Positions 52,449-60,280 of a stretch of 64,000 nucleotides of DNA are shown here, piece by piece. Made by a program: the position numbers and the translations under genes. Position 1 is the stretch's first letter. Each line of letters begins with the position of its first letter. The stretch is from positions 1-64,000 of the forward strand of contig JAGBCA010000012.1 of the NCBI GenBank assembly GCA_017938205.1, given 5' to 3'. Origin of the DNA: Clostridia bacterium (GTDB lineage: Bacteria > Bacillota > Clostridia > Oscillospirales > CAG-272). The notes below the pieces were generated by a model that was not told the origin of the DNA, searched no databases, and saw only the letters and a list, made by a program, of their open reading frames with translations.

Positions 52449-52575
52449 TCATTTTTCCTTGGAATACTCGCAAAGAGAAACGAGTGGATTTTTGAGCAGA
52501 AATTCGTGATTCTCTCGGCGCAAGGCGTAGTTACCTACGTCAAGCCGAGAGAGCGCGGATTTATGCCAAAAATCA
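52449..52575 (-). repeat. Structured intergenic element, copy B (MITE/REP-like)
   Basis: On the minus strand it begins TGATTTTTGGC a few bases after the DUF4838 stop codon and ends AAAAATGA. The core hairpin has an outer stem tctcggc / gccgaga and inner GGCGTA-N6-TACGTC, the same inner pair as copy A (28909-29043) with a different but still paired outer stem. Confidence 0.5.
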
Positions 52576-52579
52576 CCGT

Positions 52580-54565
52580 TTATCCAAAGTAGGGGAGGCG
52601 GGGGATGCCCAACTTATTTCGGTGGTAACGGTCGAAAAGAAACAGATCAAACGCTTCGTGGATCTCCATTTCTCTGCCCGAAAGCTCATCCATGAAGGAA
52701 AGGTATAGCGCTCTCGCCTTCTCGATGTTGCCGAGAGCACCCTCATGATAAATTTTCGCGACATTTTCTACGATAAAGGTGTGATGGCGCAGATAGAACC
52801 AGGATCTTCTCTGCACGGCGGGTCCGCGCTTTTCGTTTTTCTCAATCACGGGAAGGATCTCTGCGATCACGGCGGGGATCTGCGCAAGCGCTTCGGCATA
52901 GGCGGCATTGCCCTGCCAAGGCTTACCCTTACCGTCCGACTCGCTTCCGATACCGACCTCTTCCAGGCCTGCGGCCTTATAATCGTTGTTCATCGTGACG
53001 GGATCAATGATCTCGGTGATCTTTTCAAGATACGCGCGTGCGGCGGCTACGTCCTCGCCGTAGGTTGCGTAGAGATGATCCTCGGCAAAGCCATCGTAAT
53101 CCATTTTTTCATCGAAAAGCGTTTCCGCCATCACGGACATGGGAAGCGCCGTTGGGAAAAAGGCTCTGGGCGTTTGGTCGGACATATCACCGTCAAAGCC
53201 CATCATCTTCATGCGAAGGACGTCGCGGTGCATATCCCTTGCGAGCTTCATATGACCGAGGTCGTTATAATGGAAGGTGTAGAAACGGTATTCATACACG
53301 CAGGTGGGAATCGTTACGCCGAATTTTTCCTTCCACTGCTCACGCCAAAGATCGGTAAGCGCGGGCGGAAGTTTGGGAAACTTATTGCGCTCATAGGGGG
53401 GAATTTCCCCATCGTATTCCTCTTTTTTATATCCCGTGTTATAGTTGATCGCGCGAGCGGAAAGAAGGATAAAGCGCTCGGGGTGCTTGAGCCTTTCGGT
53501 TACGGGAGGACGGAGGGTATCCGTATAGAGAATGAATACGAGGCGCGAATCGATCCCCTCCTTCGTGAGTGCTTCATCAATCTCATTGAGCAGGATCACG
53601 TACCAATCCGAGGGCTCTTTTTCACGGCAGAGGGGGCACTCGCAATGGTTGTTGATGGCATCGGCAAGCCAGATATGCGGAAAATCCACGTAGGGCTTCT
53701 TTTTCAGATAATCCACCCAGAAGGAGACGAGAATCTTTCTCGCTTCGGGATTTCCGTAGCAGAAGTTGGTATAGAAGGTGTCGCCGCAAAAGCGGTCTCT
53801 GACGCCCTTGACCTCTGCGAGGTAACGCTTGTCCTCCTCCTTCAGTGCGGCGGCCTCTGCCGCGGGAGAGCCCATATGCACGCCGAGCGGCTCAAACATC
53901 CAGCCGTGGCCGATATTATGGAACTGCAGGCCGAGCTTTTGCATATCCTTTTCGAGCTTTGCGATCTCGCCCTCAAGGAAGGCGTAATCCGTGACCTGTC
54001 CCTTGCCGCCGAGGCGGAGGTTTGATACGTGGGCGTACCATTTATGCATATAGAAATACGGCACAAGGCCCTCGATCATAAACATATTGAGGCCCACCTT
54101 GGGCATCCAATACACCGTGTCGCGCAGATGCTCGTAGGAGATGGCGCCCTCGGAGCATTCGCCGCGGAAGATATGATCGGCTTTTTTGCGATAGGTAAAG
54201 GAGCACGCATCCAGATCTGCCTTGGGGATCAGCTCCCCATCCGTCCCGGGACGAATGAAACGGCAGCCCGCCGAGCGCAGAAAGCGATACACACCCATCA
54301 GAACGCTGCGTTCGTTCGAGCCCGCAATAAAGCCCTTTCCGTTTTCAATGGAAATATCCAAAACGTCCTCGAGGACGGGATCCGTTACATCACCGTCCGG
54401 GCGACCGAGATCCGCAAGCAGGCCGAGGGTGATCGCATCCTTTTCGGGTGCGTTTGCAAACGAAACGGCAGACGGCTTCCGATCCGTCATCATCTCATAG
54501 TATTTCGCAAGCTCCTCTGCGGCAAAGCGCAGGGTTTCACTGTCTTTGAGGTATAGAATTTTCAT
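52580..54565 (-). CDS. DUF4838-family protein, putative intracellular glycosidase
   Basis: 661 residues from the ATG with a ggag SD; an in-frame GTG two codons upstream is too close to the SD. Residues 1-110 resemble the alpha/beta accessory domain of GH67/GH20-type enzymes (E-R-S-V-L-M-G-V-Y-R-F-L-R-S-A-G-C-R-F-I-R-P-G). The barrel part has M-I-E-G-L-V-P, H-N-I-G-H-G-W, I-W-L-A-D-A-I-N-N-H-C-E-C-P-L-C (acidic end of strand with a CxCPxC knot) and C-V-Y-E-Y-R-F-Y. I recall these as DUF4838, common in gut bacteria with unknown substrate. No signal peptide, so cytoplasmic. Confidence 0.78.
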   Translation of the reverse strand: MKILYLKDSETLRFAAEELAKYYEMMTDRKPSAVSFANAPEKDAITLGLLADLGRPDGDVTDPVLEDVLDISIENGKGFIAGSNERSVLMGVYRFLRSAGCRFIRPGTDGELIPKADLDACSFTYRKKADHIFRGECSEGAISYEHLRDTVYWMPKVGLNMFMIEGLVPYFYMHKWYAHVSNLRLGGKGQVTDYAFLEGEIAKLEKDMQKLGLQFHNIGHGWMFEPLGVHMGSPAAEAAALKEEDKRYLAEVKGVRDRFCGDTFYTNFCYGNPEARKILVSFWVDYLKKKPYVDFPHIWLADAINNHCECPLCREKEPSDWYVILLNEIDEALTKEGIDSRLVFILYTDTLRPPVTERLKHPERFILLSARAINYNTGYKKEEYDGEIPPYERNKFPKLPPALTDLWREQWKEKFGVTIPTCVYEYRFYTFHYNDLGHMKLARDMHRDVLRMKMMGFDGDMSDQTPRAFFPTALPMSVMAETLFDEKMDYDGFAEDHLYATYGEDVAAARAYLEKITEIIDPVTMNNDYKAAGLEEVGIGSESDGKGKPWQGNAAYAEALAQIPAVIAEILPVIEKNEKRGPAVQRRSWFYLRHHTFIVENVAKIYHEGALGNIEKARALYLSFMDELSGREMEIHEAFDLFLFDRYHRNKLGIPRLPYFG

Positions 54566-54594
54566 AGGCACTCTCCTTTTTTTCGTTCAAGAGT

Positions 54595-54623
54595 ATTATA
54601 AGCGAAACGGTTTTGAAAGTCAA
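54595..54623 (-). promoter_or_regulatory. Sigma-A promoter of the DUF4838 gene
   Basis: TTGACT (54618-54623), 17-base spacer, TATAAT (54595-54600) on the minus strand. Confidence 0.85.
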
Positions 54624-54740
54624 GGCATTTTCCTATCTTTTCATTACTCATTATATCATTTAAAAATACCTTTTGGAAGTGAAGCTTTTTTCATCGACTA
54701 TGAAAAACCTTCACACCCTATTTCTTTTTTCATTCCCCCC

Positions 54741-54769
54741 TTGCAATCAAGCCTTCATTATGATACAAT
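54741..54769 (+). promoter_or_regulatory. Sigma-A promoter of the MATE transporter gene
   Basis: TTGCAA (54741-54746), 17-base spacer, TACAAT (54764-54769) with an extended TG. Confidence 0.8.
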
Positions 54770-54798
54770 AGAAACAAAAATTGCTCTGCGGAGATACT

Positions 54799-56184
54799 AT
54801 GAAGGAATTAACAAAGCGTTTTATCGGTGACCGCGCGTTCTACCGCCGCGTGCTTGCCATAACCATACCCGTGATGGTGCAGATCGGCATCACGAATTTC
54901 GTTAATCTGCTCGACAACGTGATGGTTGGCCAGCTCGGTACGGAGGCGATGACCGGCGTTTCGATCGCAAACCAGCTGATCACGATCTTCAATCTCGCCG
55001 TTTTCGGTCTCGTTTCCGGTGCCGGGATCTTCGGTGCGCAATTCTTCGGCAAGGGAGATATGGAAAACCTGCGGTACTCCTTCCGCTTCAAGATCATTGG
55101 ATCGCTCCTCGTATGCGCCTTGGGCGCGGCCGTTTTTCTTCTCTTTCCCGAGACACTCGTTTCCTTTTATCTGAAGGGCGAAGGATCTGCCGAGGCCATT
55201 GCAGAAACCCTTGCGATCGGCAAGCAATATCTTCTGCTTTTACTGATCGGCTTTCCCGCCTTTGCGCTCTCACAGTCCTATTGCGGCACGCTGCGCGAAA
55301 CGGGAAACACCGTGACTCCGATGATCGCCAGCATGGCGGCGGTTTTTATCAATCTTTTTCTCAACTACGTTCTGATCTTCGGCCATTTCGGTGCTCCCGC
55401 GCTCGGAACCGTTGGTGCGGCGATCGCAACGCTGGTTGCGCGCTACACGGAAGCATTGATCGTTGTTTTTTACACACACAGGAGCAAAGCCTGCCGCGCT
55501 TATGCAAAGGGGCTTCTTACCTCTCTGATGATTCCGCGCCGATTGCTCTCTTCCATGCTCAAAAAATCACTTCCCCTGATCACGAACGAAACGCTTTGGG
55601 CCTTGGGCGTATCGCTGCTTGCACAAAGCTACTCGCTTCACGGCTACAGCGTTATGAGCGCGAACAGCATTTGCCAAACGATCTATACTGTTTTTGCCAT
55701 TGCGTTTTCCGCGCTCGGCACGGCAGTTGGCATTTTCGTTGGCCAGCGGCTCGGTGCATCCGATGAAAAGGGCGCGATCGATTCCTTTTATAAGCTGGCA
55801 GCCTTCTGCATCTTCATTTGCATCTTCGTTGGCGGTGCGATGGCTCTCACCGCCCCGCTATACCCCATGCTCTACAAAACGGACGCCGAGGTCAGTACAC
55901 TTGCGACCGCCTTTATCCGCATCGTTGGCTTCACGATCCCCCTCACGGGCTACGCACATATTTGCTATTACACCGTGCGCGCCGGCGGACGAACGATGCT
56001 GACCTTTCTTTTTGACAGCTTTTACGTTCTCGGCTTCGTTGTCACCCTTTCTTATGCGATGACTTGGCTCGGCGTTCCGATCCTGGCCGTTTTTCTGATC
56101 ACGCATATTTCGGATCTCGGAAAATGCATCATCGGCACGCTGATGATCAAAAGCGGGATCTGGATGCAAAACGTCACTGAATAA
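54799..56184 (+). CDS. MATE-family efflux transporter
   Basis: 461 residues from the ATG with a cggag SD. Twelve hydrophobic segments in two similar halves; M-V-G-Q-L-G-T-E-A-M-T-G-V-S-I-A-N-Q and G-A-G-I-F-G-A-Q-F-F-G are MATE signatures, repeated as V-G-I-F-V-G-Q-R-L-G-A in the second half. Exports drugs or metabolites with Na+ or H+ exchange; substrate unknown. Own promoter; no terminator hairpin is evident before the next gene. Confidence 0.92.
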   Translation: MKELTKRFIGDRAFYRRVLAITIPVMVQIGITNFVNLLDNVMVGQLGTEAMTGVSIANQLITIFNLAVFGLVSGAGIFGAQFFGKGDMENLRYSFRFKIIGSLLVCALGAAVFLLFPETLVSFYLKGEGSAEAIAETLAIGKQYLLLLLIGFPAFALSQSYCGTLRETGNTVTPMIASMAAVFINLFLNYVLIFGHFGAPALGTVGAAIATLVARYTEALIVVFYTHRSKACRAYAKGLLTSLMIPRRLLSSMLKKSLPLITNETLWALGVSLLAQSYSLHGYSVMSANSICQTIYTVFAIAFSALGTAVGIFVGQRLGASDEKGAIDSFYKLAAFCIFICIFVGGAMALTAPLYPMLYKTDAEVSTLATAFIRIVGFTIPLTGYAHICYYTVRAGGRTMLTFLFDSFYVLGFVVTLSYAMTWLGVPILAVFLITHISDLGKCIIGTLMIKSGIWMQNVTE

Positions 56185-56224
56185 GGAAAAATAAGATTGT
56201 GCAAGCAAACGATAGAATAATGCA

Positions 56225-56253
56225 TTGAAAAAAATCTTTTTCCGCAATATAAT
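56225..56253 (+). promoter_or_regulatory. Sigma-A promoter of the third Gfo/Idh/MocA gene
   Basis: TTGAAA (56225-56230), 17-base spacer, TATAAT (56248-56253). Confidence 0.8.
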
Positions 56254-56321
56254 ACAAACAGAGATGCACATAGTTCCATTCAAAAAACGTGCATATCAGA
56301 AGTGAAAAGGAGAAATATGCT

Positions 56322-57380
56322 ATGGATAAAAAGCTTCGCGTTGCCGTGGTCGGCATCAGCCTTGAGGGCATTGGAAACTCGCATTCGAGATCCGTTATCG
56401 CAAACAATGAAACAGAGCTTGCCATGATCTGTGAGATCAACGAGAAATGGGCAAAGGATCGCTCCGCGCTTTACGACGTTCCCTATTGCACCGATTATCA
56501 CGAGCTTCTCGACCGTGACGATATTGATATTGCCATCGTTTGCGTGCCCGATCATCTGCACGCGCAGGTCGTCAGTGATTTTCTCTATGCGGGCAAGCAC
56601 GTGCTTTGTGAAAAGCCGCTTGCACTGACAAAGGAGGATTGCCAGAAAATTCTTGATGCAGACCGCGCCACCGACGCAAAGCTTATGGTTGGTCAGGTTT
56701 GCCGCAAAACGCCCGCCTTCGTGAAGGCAAAGCAGATCGTGGACGAGGGCGTGATCGGCGATCTCGTTTACATTGAATCCGAATATTCTCACAATTATAC
56801 GAATATGCCCATCCACTGGAGAAACAGCTACGAATATCCGCGCCACGGCTTCACGGGTGGCGCTTGCCACTCGGTTGACCTTCTGCGCTGGTTTGCGGGC
56901 AACCCCACCGAGGTCGTTGCCTACGGAAACCACAAGCTTCTCGGCCCCGAATACGGTCCCTGCGACGACACGATGTGCTCGCTGATGCGCTTCCCCAACG
57001 ACGTGGTTGGACGCGTTTTCGTTTCGATCGGCTGTATGAGCCCCGGAACGGGCATCCGCACCCTGCTCTACGGAACAAAGGGAACGATCGTAATGGCAAA
57101 CAACAATCCCCATCTGACGCTCTACCTCGGAGAGCTTGATTTTGAAAAGCGCGAGAAGATCCTCGGCTCTCATCATCTCTTCGCCAACGGCATTCAGATC
57201 CCCGTTGCCCTCGGCAGCCACAATACGGCGGCTGAGCTTGAGGAATTCGTGGACATTATCATGAACGATAAGCCCGTGACCGTGACGGCGCGCGAGGGTG
57301 CTGACACCGTTGCCGTTTGCGTGGCGGCGGTTGAGTCCTCCAAGACGGGTATGCCTGTGAAGGTAGAATACTGCAAATAA
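56322..57380 (+). CDS. Gfo/Idh/MocA-family oxidoreductase
   Basis: 352 residues from the ATG with an aaggag SD. Rossmann loop V-V-G-I-S-L-E-G-I-G-N is unusual for the family; the catalytic C-E-K-P-L-A-L motif (Lys near 95) is intact and G-G-A-C-H-S-V-D-L-L-R-W carries the usual His/Asp. NAD(P)-dependent sugar or cyclitol oxidoreductase, substrate unknown. Stands alone with its own promoter and terminator, before the AraC-controlled oxidoreductase operon. Confidence 0.87.
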   Translation: MDKKLRVAVVGISLEGIGNSHSRSVIANNETELAMICEINEKWAKDRSALYDVPYCTDYHELLDRDDIDIAIVCVPDHLHAQVVSDFLYAGKHVLCEKPLALTKEDCQKILDADRATDAKLMVGQVCRKTPAFVKAKQIVDEGVIGDLVYIESEYSHNYTNMPIHWRNSYEYPRHGFTGGACHSVDLLRWFAGNPTEVVAYGNHKLLGPEYGPCDDTMCSLMRFPNDVVGRVFVSIGCMSPGTGIRTLLYGTKGTIVMANNNPHLTLYLGELDFEKREKILGSHHLFANGIQIPVALGSHNTAAELEEFVDIIMNDKPVTVTAREGADTVAVCVAAVESSKTGMPVKVEYCK

Positions 57381-57394
57381 TTCAATTTACATAG

Positions 57395-57432
57395 AAAAAG
57401 CAACCAATTTGCAAACAATTGGTTGCTTTTTT
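57395..57432. terminator. Bidirectional terminator
   Basis: Stem aaaagcaaccaatt / aattggttgctttt with A and T runs, between the Gfo/Idh gene and the convergent AraC gene. Confidence 0.87.
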
Positions 57433-57440
57433 CTATGTTT

Positions 57441-58205
57441 TTAGCCTTTATGTGATGGCTTTTTCCCAAATTGATGTCGATAAGCGCGATAGAAATTGCT
57501 GTAATCCTCATAGCCGATCCGAAGTGCCGCCTCGGTTGGGGGTACGCCCTCCGTGATCAGCTTTTGCGCGAGGGCAAGCTTTTTTTGCAGGATATACTGC
57601 TTTGGCGAGATCTTCATTTTTTCGGAAAAGAGGTGGCAAACGGAGGACTTGGAAAGGGCGGCATATGCGGCAATATCCGAAAGCGCGATCGACTCACAAA
57701 GATGCAGGTCGATATAGGAAAGAACGAGAGAGAGACCCTGCTCCGCAGGTTCCGTGCCGCGTGCGTCTTTCTTATTCAGGCTTTCGTACAGAAGCGCAAC
57801 CATCACGCTCTCGGAAAGAGGCGCATAAAACGCGCGGTCCACAGAGAGATAGGCATCCCGCAGCACGGAGCTTCTCGGAAACGAAAACACGGAGATCCTA
57901 TGCCCGTCCGAGAGGCGAGGGCGGAGTGGCGCAGGAATGGCAGATGCATCGATCTTGACCGTAACACGGGAATATCTTCCCTGCAGATTGGCGGCAACGG
58001 TGTGATAGGCAAGAGGCGAGATCAAGGCGCATTCTCCCGCCGTTATGCGATAGGGCTTTCCCTCCAAGGTGAGGGTAATATCCCCATCCAATACGGCGAT
58101 CGCCTCAAAGCTTGCGTGACAGTGGCTTTCCCAGAGAAGCTCACCGCCTACGCTCTCTTCCTTATATTCAATATGAAAGCCACCGATCGACCACACGTCT
58201 CCCAT
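57441..58205 (-). CDS. AraC-family transcriptional regulator with cupin sensor
   Basis: 254 residues. The N-terminal about 100 residues are a cupin barrel (W-E-S-H-C-H-A-S-F-E, L-E-G-K-P-Y-R-I-T-A-G-E-C-A-L-I-S-P-L-A-Y-H) that likely binds the inducer. The C-terminal 100 hold two helix-turn-helix motifs (S-D-I-A-A-Y-A-A-L-S-K-S-S-V-C-H-L-F and P-P-T-E-A-A-L-R-I-G-Y-E-D-Y-S-N-F-Y-R-A-Y). It is divergent from the five-gene oxidoreductase operon and probably controls it; a repeated site lies between them. Confidence 0.92.
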   Translation of the reverse strand: MGDVWSIGGFHIEYKEESVGGELLWESHCHASFEAIAVLDGDITLTLEGKPYRITAGECALISPLAYHTVAANLQGRYSRVTVKIDASAIPAPLRPRLSDGHRISVFSFPRSSVLRDAYLSVDRAFYAPLSESVMVALLYESLNKKDARGTEPAEQGLSLVLSYIDLHLCESIALSDIAAYAALSKSSVCHLFSEKMKISPKQYILQKKLALAQKLITEGVPPTEAALRIGYEDYSNFYRAYRHQFGKKPSHKG

Positions 58206-58234
58206 ACTGCATCCCTTTTTTAACCGTTTTTCTT

Positions 58235-58263
58235 ATTCTAACATAGTTTTGCAAGAAATACAA
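58235..58263 (-). promoter_or_regulatory. Probable promoter of the cupin-AraC gene
   Basis: TTGTAT (58258-58263), 17-base spacer, TAGAAT (58235-58240) with extended TG on the minus strand. One TTTTGCAA half-site falls in the spacer, consistent with self-repression. Confidence 0.5.
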
Positions 58264-58275
58264 TGTATTTTGCAA
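58247..58275. promoter_or_regulatory. Candidate AraC operator: direct repeats 21 bases apart
   Basis: TTTTGCAARAAATRC occurs at 58247 and again at 58268, exactly two helical turns apart in the same direction, the classic spacing for the two DNA-binding motifs of AraC dimers. The second copy lies about 33 bases upstream of an extended -10 (TGT-TACAAT, 58308-58313) that lacks a good -35, as expected for an activated promoter of the plus-strand operon. Confidence 0.6.
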
Positions 58276-58343
58276 AAAATGCTATATAAATTGCTTTTAT
58301 TTTATGTTACAATGCGGGTGAAAGAAAAAGCGGAGGTGCTTTT

Positions 58344-59552
58344 ATGAAGGAAAGACTTCTAAATTCGGCGCTCACGGTGGGCGGCTTCGAGATCCCCAAC
58401 CGCGTGGTTTTTCAGCCGATGGAGGGCTGTGACTGCGAGGTAGACGGACGGCCGAGCACGCTTACGATCAAAAAATATATGCGTGCGGCAAGATCGCACG
58501 CGGGGCTGATCTGGTTTGAGGCCAATGCCGTTTGCCCGGAGGGACGGACGAATCCGAGGCAGATGATGCTGACGAGGGAAAATCTATCCGCCTTCAAGGC
58601 ACTTACCGAAGAGATGCGCGCCGCCGCAAGGGCCGAGGGAGTTCCCTCTCCGATCCTGATTTTACAGCTGACGCATTCGGGAAGGCAGAGCATAACGCCG
58701 ATGATCGCCTACCGCCATCCGATCTACGAGGAAAAGCGCCCCGTGACGGATGAAAACATCGTTTCGGACGAATATCTTGACACGCTCCCCGCGCTTTACG
58801 GCGCTTCGGCGGCGCTTGCCATCGAGGCGGGCTTTGACGGTGTGGACGTGAAATCCTGCCACGGCTATCTTTTGCAGGAGCTGCTCTCCGCTTTTACGAG
58901 AGAGGGCAAATACGGCGGTGCGTTTGAAAACCGCACAAGGCTTTATCTTGACTGTGTTCGTGCCGCAAAAAATGCGATGCCGAAGGAGGCGCTTCTGACG
59001 ACGCGGCTCGGCGTTTCGGATATGATCCCAAGACCCTACGGCTTTGGTACGGACGAGTCGGGCAATCTCGATCTTGACGAGCCGGACCGTTTGATCTCGC
59101 TTTTGCAGGCCGAGGGCGTACGGATCCTGAACGTGACCGTTGGCAATCCGTATTACAATCCGCATATCAACCGCCCCTATCGGATGGGGACATACACGCC
59201 GCCCGAGGCGGCCGAGGCGGGGCTTGCGCGCTTTGCCTTCGCGGAAAAGCACATCAAAGAGAAATTCCCTGCCCTTGCTGTTGTCGGCTCGGGGCTCTCC
59301 TATTACAGAGAGGATCTGATCGAGCGCTCCGAGGCGCTTCTCCTCGATGGCGTATGCGACCTCGTTGGCTACGGGCGAATGACACTTGCTTATCCGAATT
59401 TTTATAAGGATGAAAAAAACGGGTGCTTTGATCCGAAGAAATGCTGCGTTGCCTGCTCGAAATGCACCGCGCTGATGCGCAGAGGCAGGGTTTCGGGCTG
59501 TGCGGTGTTTTTGGATCACTACAGAAAATTATACAAGGAGAGCGACGTATGA
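58344..59552 (+). CDS. Old Yellow Enzyme-type NADH:flavin oxidoreductase, single-domain with Fe-S cysteines
   Basis: 402 residues, ggagg SD. TIM-barrel with F-Q-P-M-E-G at the FMN end of strand 1, L-Q-L-T-H-S-G-R-Q-S, G-F-D-G-V-D-V-K-S-C-H-G-Y-L-L-Q-E-L-L (catalytic His region) and G-K-Y-G-G-A-F-E-N-R-T-R. The C-terminus K-C-C-V-A-C-S-K-C plus a further Cys 12 residues on matches the 4Fe-4S site of 2,4-dienoyl-CoA reductase-type enzymes. The FAD/NAD domain those enzymes carry afterwards is absent. First gene of a five-gene operon; reduces an activated C=C bond, substrate unknown. Confidence 0.87.
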   Translation: MKERLLNSALTVGGFEIPNRVVFQPMEGCDCEVDGRPSTLTIKKYMRAARSHAGLIWFEANAVCPEGRTNPRQMMLTRENLSAFKALTEEMRAAARAEGVPSPILILQLTHSGRQSITPMIAYRHPIYEEKRPVTDENIVSDEYLDTLPALYGASAALAIEAGFDGVDVKSCHGYLLQELLSAFTREGKYGGAFENRTRLYLDCVRAAKNAMPKEALLTTRLGVSDMIPRPYGFGTDESGNLDLDEPDRLISLLQAEGVRILNVTVGNPYYNPHINRPYRMGTYTPPEAAEAGLARFAFAEKHIKEKFPALAVVGSGLSYYREDLIERSEALLLDGVCDLVGYGRMTLAYPNFYKDEKNGCFDPKKCCVACSKCTALMRRGRVSGCAVFLDHYRKLYKESDV

Positions 59553-60280
59553 AAATCGCGATCGTGACCGGTATGGGCGGCGGCATCGGAAAGGCTTGTG
59601 CCGTTGCTCTTGCGAAAAAGGGATATAAGATCGTTGGGATGGGACGGAGCGAAAATCCCGACTGTGCGGAATTCAAGGAATACGGCATGATCTACGTTCG
59701 GGGGGATATTGCAAGCGCAGAGGACAGAGCGCGGCTGATCAAGACTGCGGTATCGGAGGGAGAGCTTGCCGTTCTCGTGAACGTGGCAGGCATTGCACCC
59801 AAGGTGCGGCGCGATCTTTTGGAAATGACCGAGGAAAGCTACGACACCGTGATGGGCATCAACACCAAGGGCACGCTCTTTCTCACGCAGGCGGCGGCCA
59901 ACCAAATGGTGAAGCAGAAGAAGGGCGGCAGGATCGTGAATATCTCCTCCTGCTCGGCCTACACGAGCTCCACGAGCCGCGGCGAATACTGCATTTCGAA
60001 GGCGGGCGTTTCCATGATCACGAGGCTCTTTGCCGATCGGCTTGCTTCAGAGGGGATCACTGTGAACGAGGTTTGCCCCGGCATCATTGCCACGGGCATG
60101 ACCGAGGGCGTGAAGAAAAAATACGATGCGCTGATCGAGGACGGCCTTGTGCCGCTCGGACGCTGGGGTAAGCCCGAGGACGTTGCGGCGGCGGTATCCA
60201 TGCTTTGCGATGAGACTCTTTCCTACACCACCGGTACCTCCATCATCGTGGACGGAGGTATGCACATACGAAGCCTATGA
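59549..60280 (+). CDS. Short-chain dehydrogenase/reductase
   Basis: 243 residues; the ATG overlaps the OYE stop codon by 4 bases, and an aaggag SD lies 14 bases upstream. Motifs: T-G-M-G-G-G-I-G-K-A at residue 7, N-V-A-G, N-I-S-S-C-S (Ser), and Y-C-I-S-K-A-G (catalytic Tyr/Lys), then V-C-P-G-I-I-A-T-G-M. NAD(P)-dependent alcohol/ketone oxidoreductase; most like 3-oxoacyl-ACP reductase or sugar-alcohol dehydrogenases of the family. Confidence 0.9.
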   Translation: MKIAIVTGMGGGIGKACAVALAKKGYKIVGMGRSENPDCAEFKEYGMIYVRGDIASAEDRARLIKTAVSEGELAVLVNVAGIAPKVRRDLLEMTEESYDTVMGINTKGTLFLTQAAANQMVKQKKGGRIVNISSCSAYTSSTSRGEYCISKAGVSMITRLFADRLASEGITVNEVCPGIIATGMTEGVKKKYDALIEDGLVPLGRWGKPEDVAAAVSMLCDETLSYTTGTSIIVDGGMHIRSL

